Positions 51,523 to 59,971 of a DNA stretch of 64,000 nucleotides are shown one piece after another. The position numbers and the translations under genes are program-made. The DNA lies in assembly GCA_045546975.1 (NCBI GenBank), contig JAZQDV010000010.1:406559-470558 (forward strand). Direction: 5' to 3'. Source of the stretch: SIG480 sp045546975. Lineage in GTDB: Bacteria > Bacillota > Clostridia > Oscillospirales > JAAYXM01. Under the pieces are notes generated by a model. It saw only the letters and a program-made list of their open reading frames with translations. It was not told the origin of the DNA and did not search any database. The first letter of the stretch is position 1. Each line of letters opens with the position of its first letter.

Positions 51523-52788
51523 CTACTTCCCCTTCACTATTGAAAGTGCAATATTTTCATCCCGAAAAAGCTTTCTTATAAACGATGATACCTCAGAAGG
51601 TTCAATTTCATTTATTATATCAATACTGTCAAGATAATCATACCCCGCAAAAGCAGCTTCTATCTGCTCATTACAAAGAGTCTTTACCTTATCAAGTGAA
51701 CGAAGCTTCATACCGAGGTATGACTTTTTTATTCTTTCAAAATAAGCAGTATCTACATCCTTCGACATCTTTTCCGCGTACGCTTTCACTTCGGAGAGAA
51801 CTGCATCCGGATCCCTGCTCTCACCTGAAATCATAAGTGCTGCATTTTCAGGAAAATACATAAACTCTGCGCCAAAATCACTCGTTATAATTCCGTCGCC
51901 GTAGAGCTTTGCATATAAGGGCGAGGACGGGCCTGCGAGGATATCGGCGGAAATATCTGCAAGAATTCTATTCCGCATTCCTTCCTCACCGCTCGTTTCA
52001 ATGGCAGTTTTTATGCCTATTGCAAACTGAGGTATTGCTATTTCCGCAGTCTCTTCTATTCTGCTCTCGGCAACACCGGAAGGCTCATGAGCGTACTCTT
52101 TTTCAGGGATTTTTGCCTTGAATTTTGGAAGAATTGCCTCCGCTGTTTCAATTACCTTTTCCGGGTTTACATCTCCCCCTACGCAAAGCGTCATATTCGA
52201 CGGGACATAGAAGGTATTATAGCACCCAAAAAGAACGTCGCGTGTTATCTGACTTATGCTCTCTACTGTTCCTATAATGGAGTTTCTTGCAGGATGAGCC
52301 TGATAAAGAGACCTCATAAGATTTTCGTACACACGCCAACCGGGGCGGTCATTTACCATACCGATTTCCTGACCGATAATACCCTGCTCTTTTCTAACAT
52401 TTTCGTCTGTAAAATAAGGTGTCGTTACAAATCCAAGGAGTATTTCAAGATTTCGAACGAAGTTTTCCGTTCCGGAAAAATAGTACGCAGTCATATTTTT
52501 TCCGGTAAACGCGTTTGGCGATGCACCGGTTTTCGCAAACGCCTGAAGCGCGTTCCCACCATCCGGCTGTTCAAACACCTTGTGTTCAAGAAAGTGCGCA
52601 ACCCCCAGCGGAGATGTATAACTTTCTCCATCAACCCTGAAGGTTGTGTCTATTGCACCGTAATTCACCGCAAGAACAGCATACGCTCTCTTAAACCCTT
52701 TTTTCTGAAATATGCATATTTTAAGACCGTTTGCCAAAGTGTGCGAAATCATTTTCTGATTAAGCTTCGGGTAAGAGTTTTCCTGCAT
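51523..52788 (-). CDS. ymfH: M16-family zinc peptidase (YmfH-like)
   Basis: A 421-residue M16 peptidase with the inverted zinc motif HFLEH at residues 65-69 (HxxEH) and the downstream Glu region, so it should be the catalytic partner. GGAGG precedes the ATG. It overlaps the non-catalytic M16 gene by 29 bp, indicating a heterodimer. In Bacillus the YmfF/YmfH pair is uncharacterised or linked to small-peptide processing. Confidence 0.9.
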   Translation of the reverse strand: MQENSYPKLNQKMISHTLANGLKICIFQKKGFKRAYAVLAVNYGAIDTTFRVDGESYTSPLGVAHFLEHKVFEQPDGGNALQAFAKTGASPNAFTGKNMTAYYFSGTENFVRNLEILLGFVTTPYFTDENVRKEQGIIGQEIGMVNDRPGWRVYENLMRSLYQAHPARNSIIGTVESISQITRDVLFGCYNTFYVPSNMTLCVGGDVNPEKVIETAEAILPKFKAKIPEKEYAHEPSGVAESRIEETAEIAIPQFAIGIKTAIETSGEEGMRNRILADISADILAGPSSPLYAKLYGDGIITSDFGAEFMYFPENAALMISGESRDPDAVLSEVKAYAEKMSKDVDTAYFERIKKSYLGMKLRSLDKVKTLCNEQIEAAFAGYDYLDSIDIINEIEPSEVSSFIRKLFRDENIALSIVKGK

Positions 52789-54034
52789 TTTCTTTTTCCT
52801 CCAATCCCGTTAGGAGATATGTCACAGATGTCTCAAATCCCCTTGCAATATCCGAAAGATTTTCTCCGCAAAGTGCATCAATATACTTTGCTATCTGTGT
52901 TGGAGTTCTTTCATCTCCAAGAAGTGTCGCACGCGTCCAGAACGCCTCCATCGAAAACAAAGAATCCTCGACAGTCAGAATATCGTCAATCATTCCCTTT
53001 TTTGCGTTTGCGATTTCCTCATCCGTAATGTTTGCAACAAGACAGTTATTAAACTCATCAAGCATTGCCCGTTCTGCTATCTCAGCGTTTTTAGGGTCAA
53101 TGCCGCAGTAGAGAAACATCGACTTTTCAAACGAATCGTACATGGCACCCGTAAAATAGCAAAGTGACTTTTTTTCACGGACATTGGTAAAGAGCTTTGA
53201 GCTTGTCCCTCCACCCAGAACCGAAGCTAGAAGCTTTGATGCATAAACATCTGCATCAATGTTGTGCATGCCGATAAGAAGATTTGCCTGTACTATATCA
53301 AGTCTCTCCGTATGTCTTACATTCTCACAGTATACGGGCTTTTCCGAAACACTCCCGCATATCTTTGTGCGAGAGCAGAGCTTGAACATAGCGCGTACTT
53401 CTTTTTCTATTTCTTCAAAGGAGTGACTGCCGCAGAAGAAAACTTCACATGGCGTACTTGAAATAAGCGACTTATAATGCTTGTACAGATTGCGGGAGTC
53501 TATTTTCTCAGCAGATTCCTCATCCCCAAGCTCATCTAGAGCATACGCACTTCCGCTAAACATAATCTCTGTTGCCTTTTTATGTGCATAGGACAATTTG
53601 TTGTTTATCTCTGATTTGATTTCATCAATAAGGTTTGAACGCTCACCGTCGACATAGTCTTCAGAAAAGGCACCGTCGCAGAGCTTCGGTTCAAAAAGGA
53701 TTTCACCAAGAAGCTTAAAGATACTGTGCAGAATGTTGTTTTCAGGGTCAACAAAATCACAAACGAAACCGCTTGTTTGAAGGTCTCCGTATTTTCTTGA
53801 AAGCGGCTCTATTCGCGCCCCAAACATATCATCAAGTACCGCAGCAAGTGCTTCCATATCGGGATGCTTCACCGTACCTCTTCTCAAAACACGCGGTATA
53901 AGGGTTGTAGCTGATGAGAGACTTATGTCGAGCTTCGTGAGAAACTGCACCGAAATTGCATTTGCCTCAAAAGCATCACTTTCTATAACACGAAGCCTGA
54001 TACCCGGCAAAATTTCCTTATATGTCATATTCAT
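52760..54034 (-). CDS. ymfF: M16-family peptidase-like protein lacking the zinc motif (YmfF-like)
   Basis: A 424-residue M16 homologue. Where an active member has HxxEH, this one has TLIPRVLRRGTVKHPDM, so it is a non-catalytic partner of the downstream YmfH-like protein. The domain pair typical of M16 proteins is present (SSKLFTNVREKKSLCYFTGAMYDSF). The start is uncertain: ATG at 54034 or 54028; a longer frame from a GTG at 54052 has no ribosome binding site. A strong promoter lies at 54079-54107. Confidence 0.85.
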   Translation of the reverse strand: MNMTYKEILPGIRLRVIESDAFEANAISVQFLTKLDISLSSATTLIPRVLRRGTVKHPDMEALAAVLDDMFGARIEPLSRKYGDLQTSGFVCDFVDPENNILHSIFKLLGEILFEPKLCDGAFSEDYVDGERSNLIDEIKSEINNKLSYAHKKATEIMFSGSAYALDELGDEESAEKIDSRNLYKHYKSLISSTPCEVFFCGSHSFEEIEKEVRAMFKLCSRTKICGSVSEKPVYCENVRHTERLDIVQANLLIGMHNIDADVYASKLLASVLGGGTSSKLFTNVREKKSLCYFTGAMYDSFEKSMFLYCGIDPKNAEIAERAMLDEFNNCLVANITDEEIANAKKGMIDDILTVEDSLFSMEAFWTRATLLGDERTPTQIAKYIDALCGENLSDIARGFETSVTYLLTGLEEKENAGKLLPEA

Positions 54035-54078
54035 AAAGCTTTGATGCCTCACTTTCGAACATCCTTTTATTTTTTTCT

Positions 54079-54107
54079 ATTATACACAATTTTACAATAC
54101 ATTACAA
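54079..54107 (-). promoter_or_regulatory. Promoter for ymfF-ymfH-lgt-folD
   Basis: On minus: -35 TTGTAA (54102-54107), 17-nt spacer, -10 TATAAT (54079-54084). Divergent from the ylxM promoter. Confidence 0.7.
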
Positions 54108-54145
54108 CACACATATTAATTTTCTACTATATATTGATATTTCTC

Positions 54146-54174
54146 TTGACAACATAAACAGTTTGTGATAAAAT
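54146..54174 (+). promoter_or_regulatory. Promoter for the ylxM-ffh operon
   Basis: -35 TTGACA (54146-54151), 17-nt spacer, -10 TAAAAT (54169-54174), 44 bases upstream of the ylxM ATG. Confidence 0.85.
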
Positions 54175-54217
54175 ACCATATTGTAAAGTTGTGTAGCTTT
54201 ACAAAGGAGGTTTTGAA

Positions 54218-54583
54218 ATGCGTAATGTTTCTTTAGAACTCACACTTTTGTTTGATTTTTACGGCGATATACTTACCGAAAAGCAGCACGAAATCTTCGA
54301 TCTTTACTATAACGAAGACCTTTCTCTTGCCGAGATTGCAGAGCACCTCGACATTACCCGTCAGGGCGTCCGCGACAGCATTGTCCGTTCGGAAGAGATT
54401 CTTCGCAACTTTGAATCAAAGCTCGGACTTGCTGAAAAATTCGGCAAGCTTTCCGAAGATGTAAAAATCATAGTTTCCTCCGCCGAGCGTATAAAGCTCA
54501 TAAATAGCACAAACTACAGAAACAGTGAGCTTGATGCTTGTATCAACGACGTTATTGACCGCGCCAAAGCTCTTGATGTTTAA
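54218..54583 (+). CDS. ylxM: UPF0122 protein YlxM, SRP-associated HTH protein
   Basis: A 121-residue helix-turn-helix protein (LTEKQHEIFDLYYNEDLSLAEIAEHLDITRQGVRDSIVRSEEIL) of the YlxM family, which binds SRP components and modulates Ffh GTPase activity in Gram-positives. AAAGGAGG is seven bases before the ATG. It is the first gene of the SRP operon. Confidence 0.94.
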   Translation: MRNVSLELTLLFDFYGDILTEKQHEIFDLYYNEDLSLAEIAEHLDITRQGVRDSIVRSEEILRNFESKLGLAEKFGKLSEDVKIIVSSAERIKLINSTNYRNSELDACINDVIDRAKALDV

Positions 54584-54600
54584 TATAACGGAGGCTTAAA

Positions 54601-55959
54601 ATGGCTTTTGAAAGTCTTACCGACAAACTCTCCGCAGCGTTCAAGAAGCTGCGCTCAAAGGGTCGACTTACCGAACGCGATGTAAAAGACTCTATGCGAG
54701 AAATTAAACTCGCACTCCTCGAGGCTGATGTCAACTTCAAGGTCGTTCGCGACTTTATCGCAAAGGTCTCGGAACGCGCTGTCGGAACAGAAGTTCTTGA
54801 AGGACTCAACCCCGCACAACAAATTGTTAAAATAGTAAACGAAGAAATAACGGCACTTATCGGTGGCGAGGGTGAAAAGATCAACATTTCCCCCAAGTCT
54901 CCCACCGTCGTTATGTTTGTAGGTCTTCAGGGTGCAGGTAAAACAACAAACATTGCAAAGCTTGCTTCCCACCTCAAAAAAACAGCTTCAAAGCGGCCAC
55001 TTCTTGTTGCCTGTGACATTTACAGACCCGCCGCAATAAAGCAGCTTGAGATTTTAGGCTCACAGCTTGAAATCCCGGTATTCAAGGCAGAAGGAAAATC
55101 CCCTGTCGAAATTGCAAAGCTTGCAAAATCTCACGCTGAAGCACACGGTAATGATATTGTATTTTTGGATACTGCAGGCCGTCTCCACATTGACGAAGAG
55201 CTTATGAACGAGCTCAAAGCAATAAAGGCCGAAGTTTCACCGACCGAGATTATGCTTATCATTGATGCAATGAGCGGTCAGGATGCAGTAAGCACGGCAA
55301 CCGCTTTTAATGAAGCACTCGGCATTGACAGTGTTTTTCTCACAAAGCTCGACGGTGACGCCCGTGGCGGTGCCGCACTCTCAGTTCGTGCTGTTTGCGG
55401 AAAACCGATAAAATTTGTCGGCGTCGGTGAAAAACTCGATGCTATTGAACCCTTTCATCCTGAAAGAATCGCATCGCGAATCCTCGGCATGGGCGATGTT
55501 CTCTCACTTATCGAAAAAGCAGAGCAGGCTTTTGACCAAAAGAAAGCAGAGGAGCTTGAGCGTAAAATCCGCGAAAATTCGTTTACTCTTTCCGACTTTC
55601 GTGAGCAGATGCAGCAGATGCAGAGCATGGGCTCGATGTCCGACCTCATCAAGATGATTCCCGGAATTGACCACAAAGCTCTTGCGGGTGCAAAGATAGA
55701 CGAAAAAGCTCTTCCCCGTCTTGATGCTATTATTTCCTCAATGACACCGAAAGAACGTGATAACCCCGCAATTATCAACTTCAGTCGAAAGAAGCGAATT
55801 GCGTCAGGAAGCGGCGTTACGGTCGAGGAAGTAAACAAGCTTCTTAAACAGTTTGAAGCAACACGGAAGATGATGAAGCAGATGACCGGAGGCAACTTTG
55901 CAAAGCAGTTATCAAGAAAGCAAAGACGTCACGGCGGCTCATTCCCTTTCCCGTTTTAA
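54601..55959 (+). CDS. ffh: Signal recognition particle protein Ffh
   Basis: A 452-residue SRP54 GTPase for co-translational membrane targeting. NG domain motifs are GLQGAGKTTNIAKL, DTAGRLHIDEELM, TKLDGDARGG and FVGVGEKLDAIEPFHP; the methionine-rich M domain starts near FREQMQQMQSMGSM and ends with the basic FAKQLSRKQRRHGG tail. Start ATG follows GGAGG. Confidence 0.97.
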   Translation: MAFESLTDKLSAAFKKLRSKGRLTERDVKDSMREIKLALLEADVNFKVVRDFIAKVSERAVGTEVLEGLNPAQQIVKIVNEEITALIGGEGEKINISPKSPTVVMFVGLQGAGKTTNIAKLASHLKKTASKRPLLVACDIYRPAAIKQLEILGSQLEIPVFKAEGKSPVEIAKLAKSHAEAHGNDIVFLDTAGRLHIDEELMNELKAIKAEVSPTEIMLIIDAMSGQDAVSTATAFNEALGIDSVFLTKLDGDARGGAALSVRAVCGKPIKFVGVGEKLDAIEPFHPERIASRILGMGDVLSLIEKAEQAFDQKKAEELERKIRENSFTLSDFREQMQQMQSMGSMSDLIKMIPGIDHKALAGAKIDEKALPRLDAIISSMTPKERDNPAIINFSRKKRIASGSGVTVEEVNKLLKQFEATRKMMKQMTGGNFAKQLSRKQRRHGGSFPFPF

Positions 55960-56018
55960 TGTGTAAGCAAACAAATTAACATATATTTGCTTTATAAAAT
56001 CATGGAGGTGAAAAAATA

Positions 56019-56261
56019 ATGGTCAAGATCAGACTTCGCAGAATCGGTGCAAAGAAGGCTCCGTTCTACCGCGTTGTTGTCGCTGATTCCAGATTCCCGC
56101 GTGACGGTCGTTTCATCGAGGAAATCGGAACATACAACCCGCTTACTGAACCGGCAGAAATCAACATCGATACTGACCGTGCTCTTGAGTGGATCAAGAA
56201 CGGCGCACAGCCGACAGATACAGTTAAAACACTCTTAAAGCGCACAGGTGCTATCCAGTAA
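56019..56261 (+). CDS. rpsP: 30S ribosomal protein S16
   Basis: An 80-residue ribosomal protein; VKIRLRRIGAKKAPFYRVVVAD and RFIEEIGTYNPL are diagnostic. GGAGGTG lies upstream of the ATG. It occupies its usual place after ffh and before khpA, 59 bp after ffh. Confidence 0.98.
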   Translation: MVKIRLRRIGAKKAPFYRVVVADSRFPRDGRFIEEIGTYNPLTEPAEINIDTDRALEWIKNGAQPTDTVKTLLKRTGAIQ

Positions 56262-56297
56262 AATTGCCCCGGTATATCCGGAGAAAAGGTGACAAAA

Positions 56298-56528
56298 ATG
56301 AAAGACCTTTTGACTTACATTGCAAAAAGCCTTGTTGAAAACCCGGACTCCGTTTCAGTTACAGAAGTACAGAAAGAGGACGGTCTCGTCCTCGAGCTTC
56401 GTGTAGCACCCGAGGACATGGGAAAGGTTATCGGTAAGCACGGACGTATTGCAAAAGAAATCCGTACCGTGGTTAAGGCTGCGGCGCTTAAAGATAACAT
56501 CAAGGTATCAGTTGACATTATTGACTGA
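56298..56528 (+). CDS. khpA: KH-domain RNA-binding protein KhpA (YlqC)
   Basis: A 76-residue single KH domain protein with the GxxG loop in GKHGRIAKEI. KhpA homologues bind many RNAs with KhpB and influence cell elongation. The ATG at 56298 is used because AAAAGGTG is seven bases before it; a GTG at 56289 lies inside that site. It sits between rpsP and rimM in the canonical order. A hairpin follows at 56537-56563. Confidence 0.93.
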   Translation: MKDLLTYIAKSLVENPDSVSVTEVQKEDGLVLELRVAPEDMGKVIGKHGRIAKEIRTVVKAAALKDNIKVSVDIID

Positions 56529-56536
56529 TTGAATAT

Positions 56537-56570
56537 CGGGGCTGTCCAACTTTGACAGCCCCGAATTTAT
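56537..56570 (+). terminator. GC-rich hairpin between khpA and rimM
   Basis: A perfect 10-bp stem CGGGGCTGTC/GACAGCCCCG (56537-56546 with 56554-56563), CAACTTT loop, followed by AATTTAT with no long T run. It could be a partial terminator or RNA-processing site within the operon. Confidence 0.5.
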
Positions 56571-56591
56571 ACCCCCCAAGAGGTGTTTTTT

Positions 56592-57104
56592 ATGGAACTT
56601 ATTGAAGCAGGAAAAATCGTCAATACGCACAGTGTCTACGGTGAACTCAAGATTCAACCCTGGAGTGATACCCTTGACTTTCTGTGTGATTTTGACTTGG
56701 TATATATAGATAGCAAACCCTTTGAAGTTGAGAAAGCAAGAGTGCATAAAACATGTGTTCTCTTAAAGCTTTCAGGTATCAACAACATAGGTGATGCAGA
56801 AAAATATAAAAACAAGCTTGTTTACGTCGACCGTGAGGATGTCGAGCTTTCCGATGATACATATTTTATTCAGGACCTTGAAGGACTTACTGTAATCGAC
56901 CAGACCGGCACTGTTCTCGGAAAGATTTACGAAGTACTTACCCTTCCCTCAAACGATGTTTACGTAATTCGCGGCGAGGATGAATATATGATCCCCGCAG
57001 TCAAGGAATTCATCAAAGAAATCGACCTTGAAAGTAAAACTGTTTATGTTTCAACAATTCCCGGTATGAAGACAGAAAAAGGTGGCGAGTCTGATGCAAA
57101 TTGA
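56592..57104 (+). CDS. rimM: 16S rRNA processing protein RimM
   Basis: A 170-residue 30S maturation factor. The N-terminal AGKIVNTHSVYGELKIQPWSD and the PRC-barrel part YFIQDLEGLTVIDQTGTVLGKI, EYMIPAVKEFIKEIDLESKTV match the family. The ATG at 56592 follows AGAGGTG; a GTG at 56583 lies in the ribosome binding site. It overlaps trmD by 11 bp. Confidence 0.95.
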   Translation: MELIEAGKIVNTHSVYGELKIQPWSDTLDFLCDFDLVYIDSKPFEVEKARVHKTCVLLKLSGINNIGDAEKYKNKLVYVDREDVELSDDTYFIQDLEGLTVIDQTGTVLGKIYEVLTLPSNDVYVIRGEDEYMIPAVKEFIKEIDLESKTVYVSTIPGMKTEKGGESDAN

Positions 57105-57834
57105 CATAATGACGTTATTCCCCGAAGCTGTTGACGCGATGATGAACGAAAGCATTATCGGTCGTGCCCGTCGCGACGGAAAGCTCGGTATTGGCTACTA
57201 CCAGATCCGTGATTATACAAAAAACAAGCAAAAGCAGGTTGATGACTATCCATACGGCGGAGGACTTGGCATGGTTATGTACGCCGATGCTCTCTATAAC
57301 TGTTGGGCGGATATAAAATCAAAAGACCCAGAAGCCTACACAATATATATGTCACCGCAAGGCAAGGTTTTTAACCAGGAAATGGCAAAAACCCTGTCAC
57401 ACGACTATTCACACCTCATTATTGTCTGCGGACATTACGAGGGCATTGACGAGCGCTTTATTGAAGAATGTGTCGATGAGGAAATCTCAATTGGTGACTT
57501 TGTCCTCACCGGCGGCGAAATACCCGCAATGGCGATAACAGACGCTATCGCGAGAATGCTCCCGGGAGTCCTATCAGACGAGGAATGTTTTTCTGAAGAG
57601 AGCCATTTTGACGGTCTTCTTGAATATCCACAGTACACAAGACCGGCTGTATGGCACGACCGCGAGGTTCCCGAAATTCTCCTTTCCGGACATCACGCAA
57701 ACATAAAAAAATGGCGACGTGAACAATCGATAATCCGCACCTTTAGAAAACGTCCCGATATGCTCGAAAGCGCACCGCTTACTCCTAAAGAGCGTCTTAT
57801 TGTGGAAAAGCTCAAAGCTTCGCCCGAGCAGTAA
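57094..57834 (+). CDS. trmD: tRNA (guanine-N1)-methyltransferase
   Basis: A 246-residue SPOUT methyltransferase making m1G37 in tRNA. IDIMTLFPEAVDAMM, YPYGGGLGMVM, VCGHYEGIDERFIE and the trefoil-knot GDFVLTGGEIPAMAITDAIARMLPGVL are conserved. AAAGGTGG precedes the ATG at 57094; a GTG at 57082 would add four codons. Its 3' end overlaps the convergent spoIVFB gene by 23 bp. Confidence 0.96.
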   Translation: MQIDIMTLFPEAVDAMMNESIIGRARRDGKLGIGYYQIRDYTKNKQKQVDDYPYGGGLGMVMYADALYNCWADIKSKDPEAYTIYMSPQGKVFNQEMAKTLSHDYSHLIIVCGHYEGIDERFIEECVDEEISIGDFVLTGGEIPAMAITDAIARMLPGVLSDEECFSEESHFDGLLEYPQYTRPAVWHDREVPEILLSGHHANIKKWRREQSIIRTFRKRPDMLESAPLTPKERLIVEKLKASPEQ

Positions 57835-58417
57835 CGCCGCAGGTTGCGATATACAACGAAAAAACCAAAAGAGACGGATTGAGACTCCCCATTGCAGCTA
57901 ACACTGCACAGAGTCCAAAAAGAACTCCAACTGATATTATTGTGAGCACATAGCTCACAGCATACGACGCACGAACAGAAAAAAACATCAGCATTGACGA
58001 AAGTATCACCCTTCCACCGTCAAGCGGATACACAGGAAGCAGATTAATCCCCGATATGATGATGTTTATTCCCGCAAAATATAAAAGTGAATCACTTTTA
58101 CAAACATCAGCTGCCAGAAGCGCTATGATTGCCGTTATAATTCCGGCAATCGGCCCCATGGCAGCTATTATTATTTCTCTTTTATACGACATATATTTAA
58201 GCTCCGGCACATTCACCCTTATCCCAAAAGCGCGCACTTCGACTCTGTCTATTTCCCCACCGCACAAGTGTATGGCAATGATATGTGCAGCTTCATGAAT
58301 AAATACGGCGATAAACGTGGGTAAAAAAAGCGCATTTCCATCAAGCACATACATAACCGATATCAAGAGCAGAAACGGTATGCTTATCTTGACCTTCGGG
58401 AATCCACCGTTCCTCAT
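57812..58417 (-). CDS. spoIVFB: SpoIVFB-like intramembrane metalloprotease
   Basis: A 201-residue M50B site-2 protease with HEAAH at residues 41-45 and the third zinc ligand Asp133 in LLPVYPLDGGR; about six membrane helices. It lacks the CBS domain of Bacillus SpoIVFB, making it shorter. Pairing with a SpoIVFA-like gene through a 4-bp overlap supports the assignment, with pro-sigma-K (encoded at 15962) as expected substrate. It overlaps trmD at the 3' end by 23 bp. Confidence 0.85.
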   Translation of the reverse strand: MRNGGFPKVKISIPFLLLISVMYVLDGNALFLPTFIAVFIHEAAHIIAIHLCGGEIDRVEVRAFGIRVNVPELKYMSYKREIIIAAMGPIAGIITAIIALLAADVCKSDSLLYFAGINIIISGINLLPVYPLDGGRVILSSMLMFFSVRASYAVSYVLTIISVGVLFGLCAVLAAMGSLNPSLLVFSLYIATCGVTARAKL

Positions 58418-59307
58418 ACAGTTTCAGGTGAAATATAGTATGATGGGTCAAGCCTTATATTTCCCTTCCGTATCTCAAAATGCAGATGCGGACCCGTCGA
58501 CATACCCGTACTTCCGACCGCAGCTATTTTTTGACCGAGAGATACCTTTTGTCCCTGTTTTACATAGAGCTTTGAATTATGCCCGTAAAACGTTCTTATA
58601 CCTGAAGCATGCTCAATCAGCACGTAGTTTCCGTACACTGAGTTTTTCCCCGCAGAAACCACTTTCCCGTCTGCAAAACTCGTAACTGCCTTGCCGCTTT
58701 TCGCTGCAATATCTATGCCTGTATGGAAGCTTGCATCATCCATTATCGGATGGTCACGGTATCCAAACCGTGAGGTCACAACTCCAAAAAGTGGGGCTTT
58801 GTACTTAAAGTTTATTTGCTCTTTTGTATAGCTGCTGTTTGAAGGTGGAGGAATTTTGAAAACTTCTGCCTTTGTATCGTCTGATAGTTCTTCCTCGCTC
58901 ATTTGAAAGCTGAGTGCCTCGACACTCAGCTCTTTTTCTCTCATTTCTTTTTTCTGATTTTCTTCCTCTACCTCTTTTTCTATCTCTTTTATTTCTTCAT
59001 CAATATAATAGTCATTTTCAAAAACCTGTTCTGTTTGTTCCTCTTTCTTTTCCTCTTTTTCCTTTTGGAATACCTCTATTACGCCATTGCCCTTTTCCGC
59101 AATCCCATTAATTGTTTCAATCGCATCCGTCACTTTAAGCTCTGCATTAACTGCCTCTGACAGTTTTTGGACTATCGGTGCATTTATGTATTTAAGCGTG
59201 ATCGCTCCTCCTATAATCAAAAAACACAGAAACAACCTGAAATACAAAAAACCTTTGCCTTTTTTCTTCTTTTGCGTTGCTTTTGTCTTTATATCCTCTC
59301 TTTTCAT
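58414..59307 (-). CDS. spoIVFA: SpoIVFA-like M23 (LytM) membrane protein
   Basis: A 297-residue protein: a basic N-terminus, one membrane helix (about 20-38), a Glu/Lys-rich coiled region (about 80-145), and a C-terminal LytM domain. The zinc ligands appear intact, His195 and Asp199 (HTGID) and His276 in HLH, with His243 as catalytic base, so endopeptidase activity is possible. Its stop overlaps spoIVFB by 4 bp. In Bacillus SpoIVFA holds SpoIVFB inactive in the outer forespore membrane. GAGGTGAT precedes the ATG. Confidence 0.8.
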   Translation of the reverse strand: MKREDIKTKATQKKKKGKGFLYFRLFLCFLIIGGAITLKYINAPIVQKLSEAVNAELKVTDAIETINGIAEKGNGVIEVFQKEKEEKKEEQTEQVFENDYYIDEEIKEIEKEVEEENQKKEMREKELSVEALSFQMSEEELSDDTKAEVFKIPPPSNSSYTKEQINFKYKAPLFGVVTSRFGYRDHPIMDDASFHTGIDIAAKSGKAVTSFADGKVVSAGKNSVYGNYVLIEHASGIRTFYGHNSKLYVKQGQKVSLGQKIAAVGSTGMSTGPHLHFEIRKGNIRLDPSYYISPETV

Positions 59308-59337
59308 ATAGCGACATCACCTCATAGGCAATTATAT

Positions 59338-59380
59338 GAAAAAATACCGTTGTGTAATATAAAAAACACAACGGTATTAA
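59338..59380 (-). terminator. Terminator after rnmV
   Basis: A perfect 13-bp stem AATACCGTTGTGT/ACACAACGGTATT (59343-59355 with 59366-59378), loop 10 nt, followed on minus by a T run. Confidence 0.88.
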
Positions 59381-59383
59381 AAA

Positions 59384-59971
59384 TTAATACAAGCTATTTA
59401 TTGCTTTTTCAAACTCTTCTACTGAAAGAATGAGATTTATTGCCGAGAGAAGAGCATTTGCACTCATAAGCCGCGGAAGTCCGAGCGACAATGCAAGTTT
59501 CTCGCGAAGAGCTGCGCTGTTTTCACGACCGCAAAGGCCGTATTCGTACATATCAGACTTTGTGATGTTTGCTCTTTCGCTGACCCCTGCATCATCAAAG
59601 GTCGCACCCGCTCTTTCAAGTGCTGAAACAATGATCTCGGGGCTCATTCCTTCAACGCCAAGAATGCCCGCCTTTGAAGCCTTTGTTTTTCTTCTTTCTT
59701 TTCCTTCAATCTCAGGAATGTATGCATGCTTTACGGTTCCCTCATTCACAATGCCCTGCAGGAAGTTCCGTATAACAAATCCAGCGCCATCACTGTCGGT
59801 AAAAACAATTATTCCGTTCTTCTTTGCGAGAAGTTGTATGAGTTTTCGCTTTTCCTCATCATTAAACACGCCAAAACCTGACGTTTCGATAACGTGAGCT
59901 ACGACACACTGCTTTAATGTGTTTGCGTCATAACGTCCCTCGACGATTATCGTTTCCTTGACTCTTCTCAT
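59384..59971 (-). CDS. rnmV: Ribonuclease M5-like Toprim protein
   Basis: A 195-residue Toprim-domain nuclease, matching the RNase M5/DUF4093 type that matures 5S rRNA. The Toprim Glu is in IIVEGRYDANTL and the DxD in VFTDSDGAGFVIRNFL; the C-terminal ALLSAINLILSVEEFEKAI matches DUF4093. The ATG at 59971 shares its A with the holA stop (TGATG) and follows GGGGGA. Confidence 0.88.
   Translation of the reverse strand: MRRVKETIIVEGRYDANTLKQCVVAHVIETSGFGVFNDEEKRKLIQLLAKKNGIIVFTDSDGAGFVIRNFLQGIVNEGTVKHAYIPEIEGKERRKTKASKAGILGVEGMSPEIIVSALERAGATFDDAGVSERANITKSDMYEYGLCGRENSAALREKLALSLGLPRLMSANALLSAINLILSVEEFEKAINSLY

Noticed and set aside
52087..53028. 313-codon plus-strand open frame opposite ymfH/ymfF
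   Set aside because: It lies wholly antisense to two well-matched M16 genes, has composition typical of a shadow frame (basic, Phe/Arg/Cys-rich) and no ribosome binding site or family resemblance.
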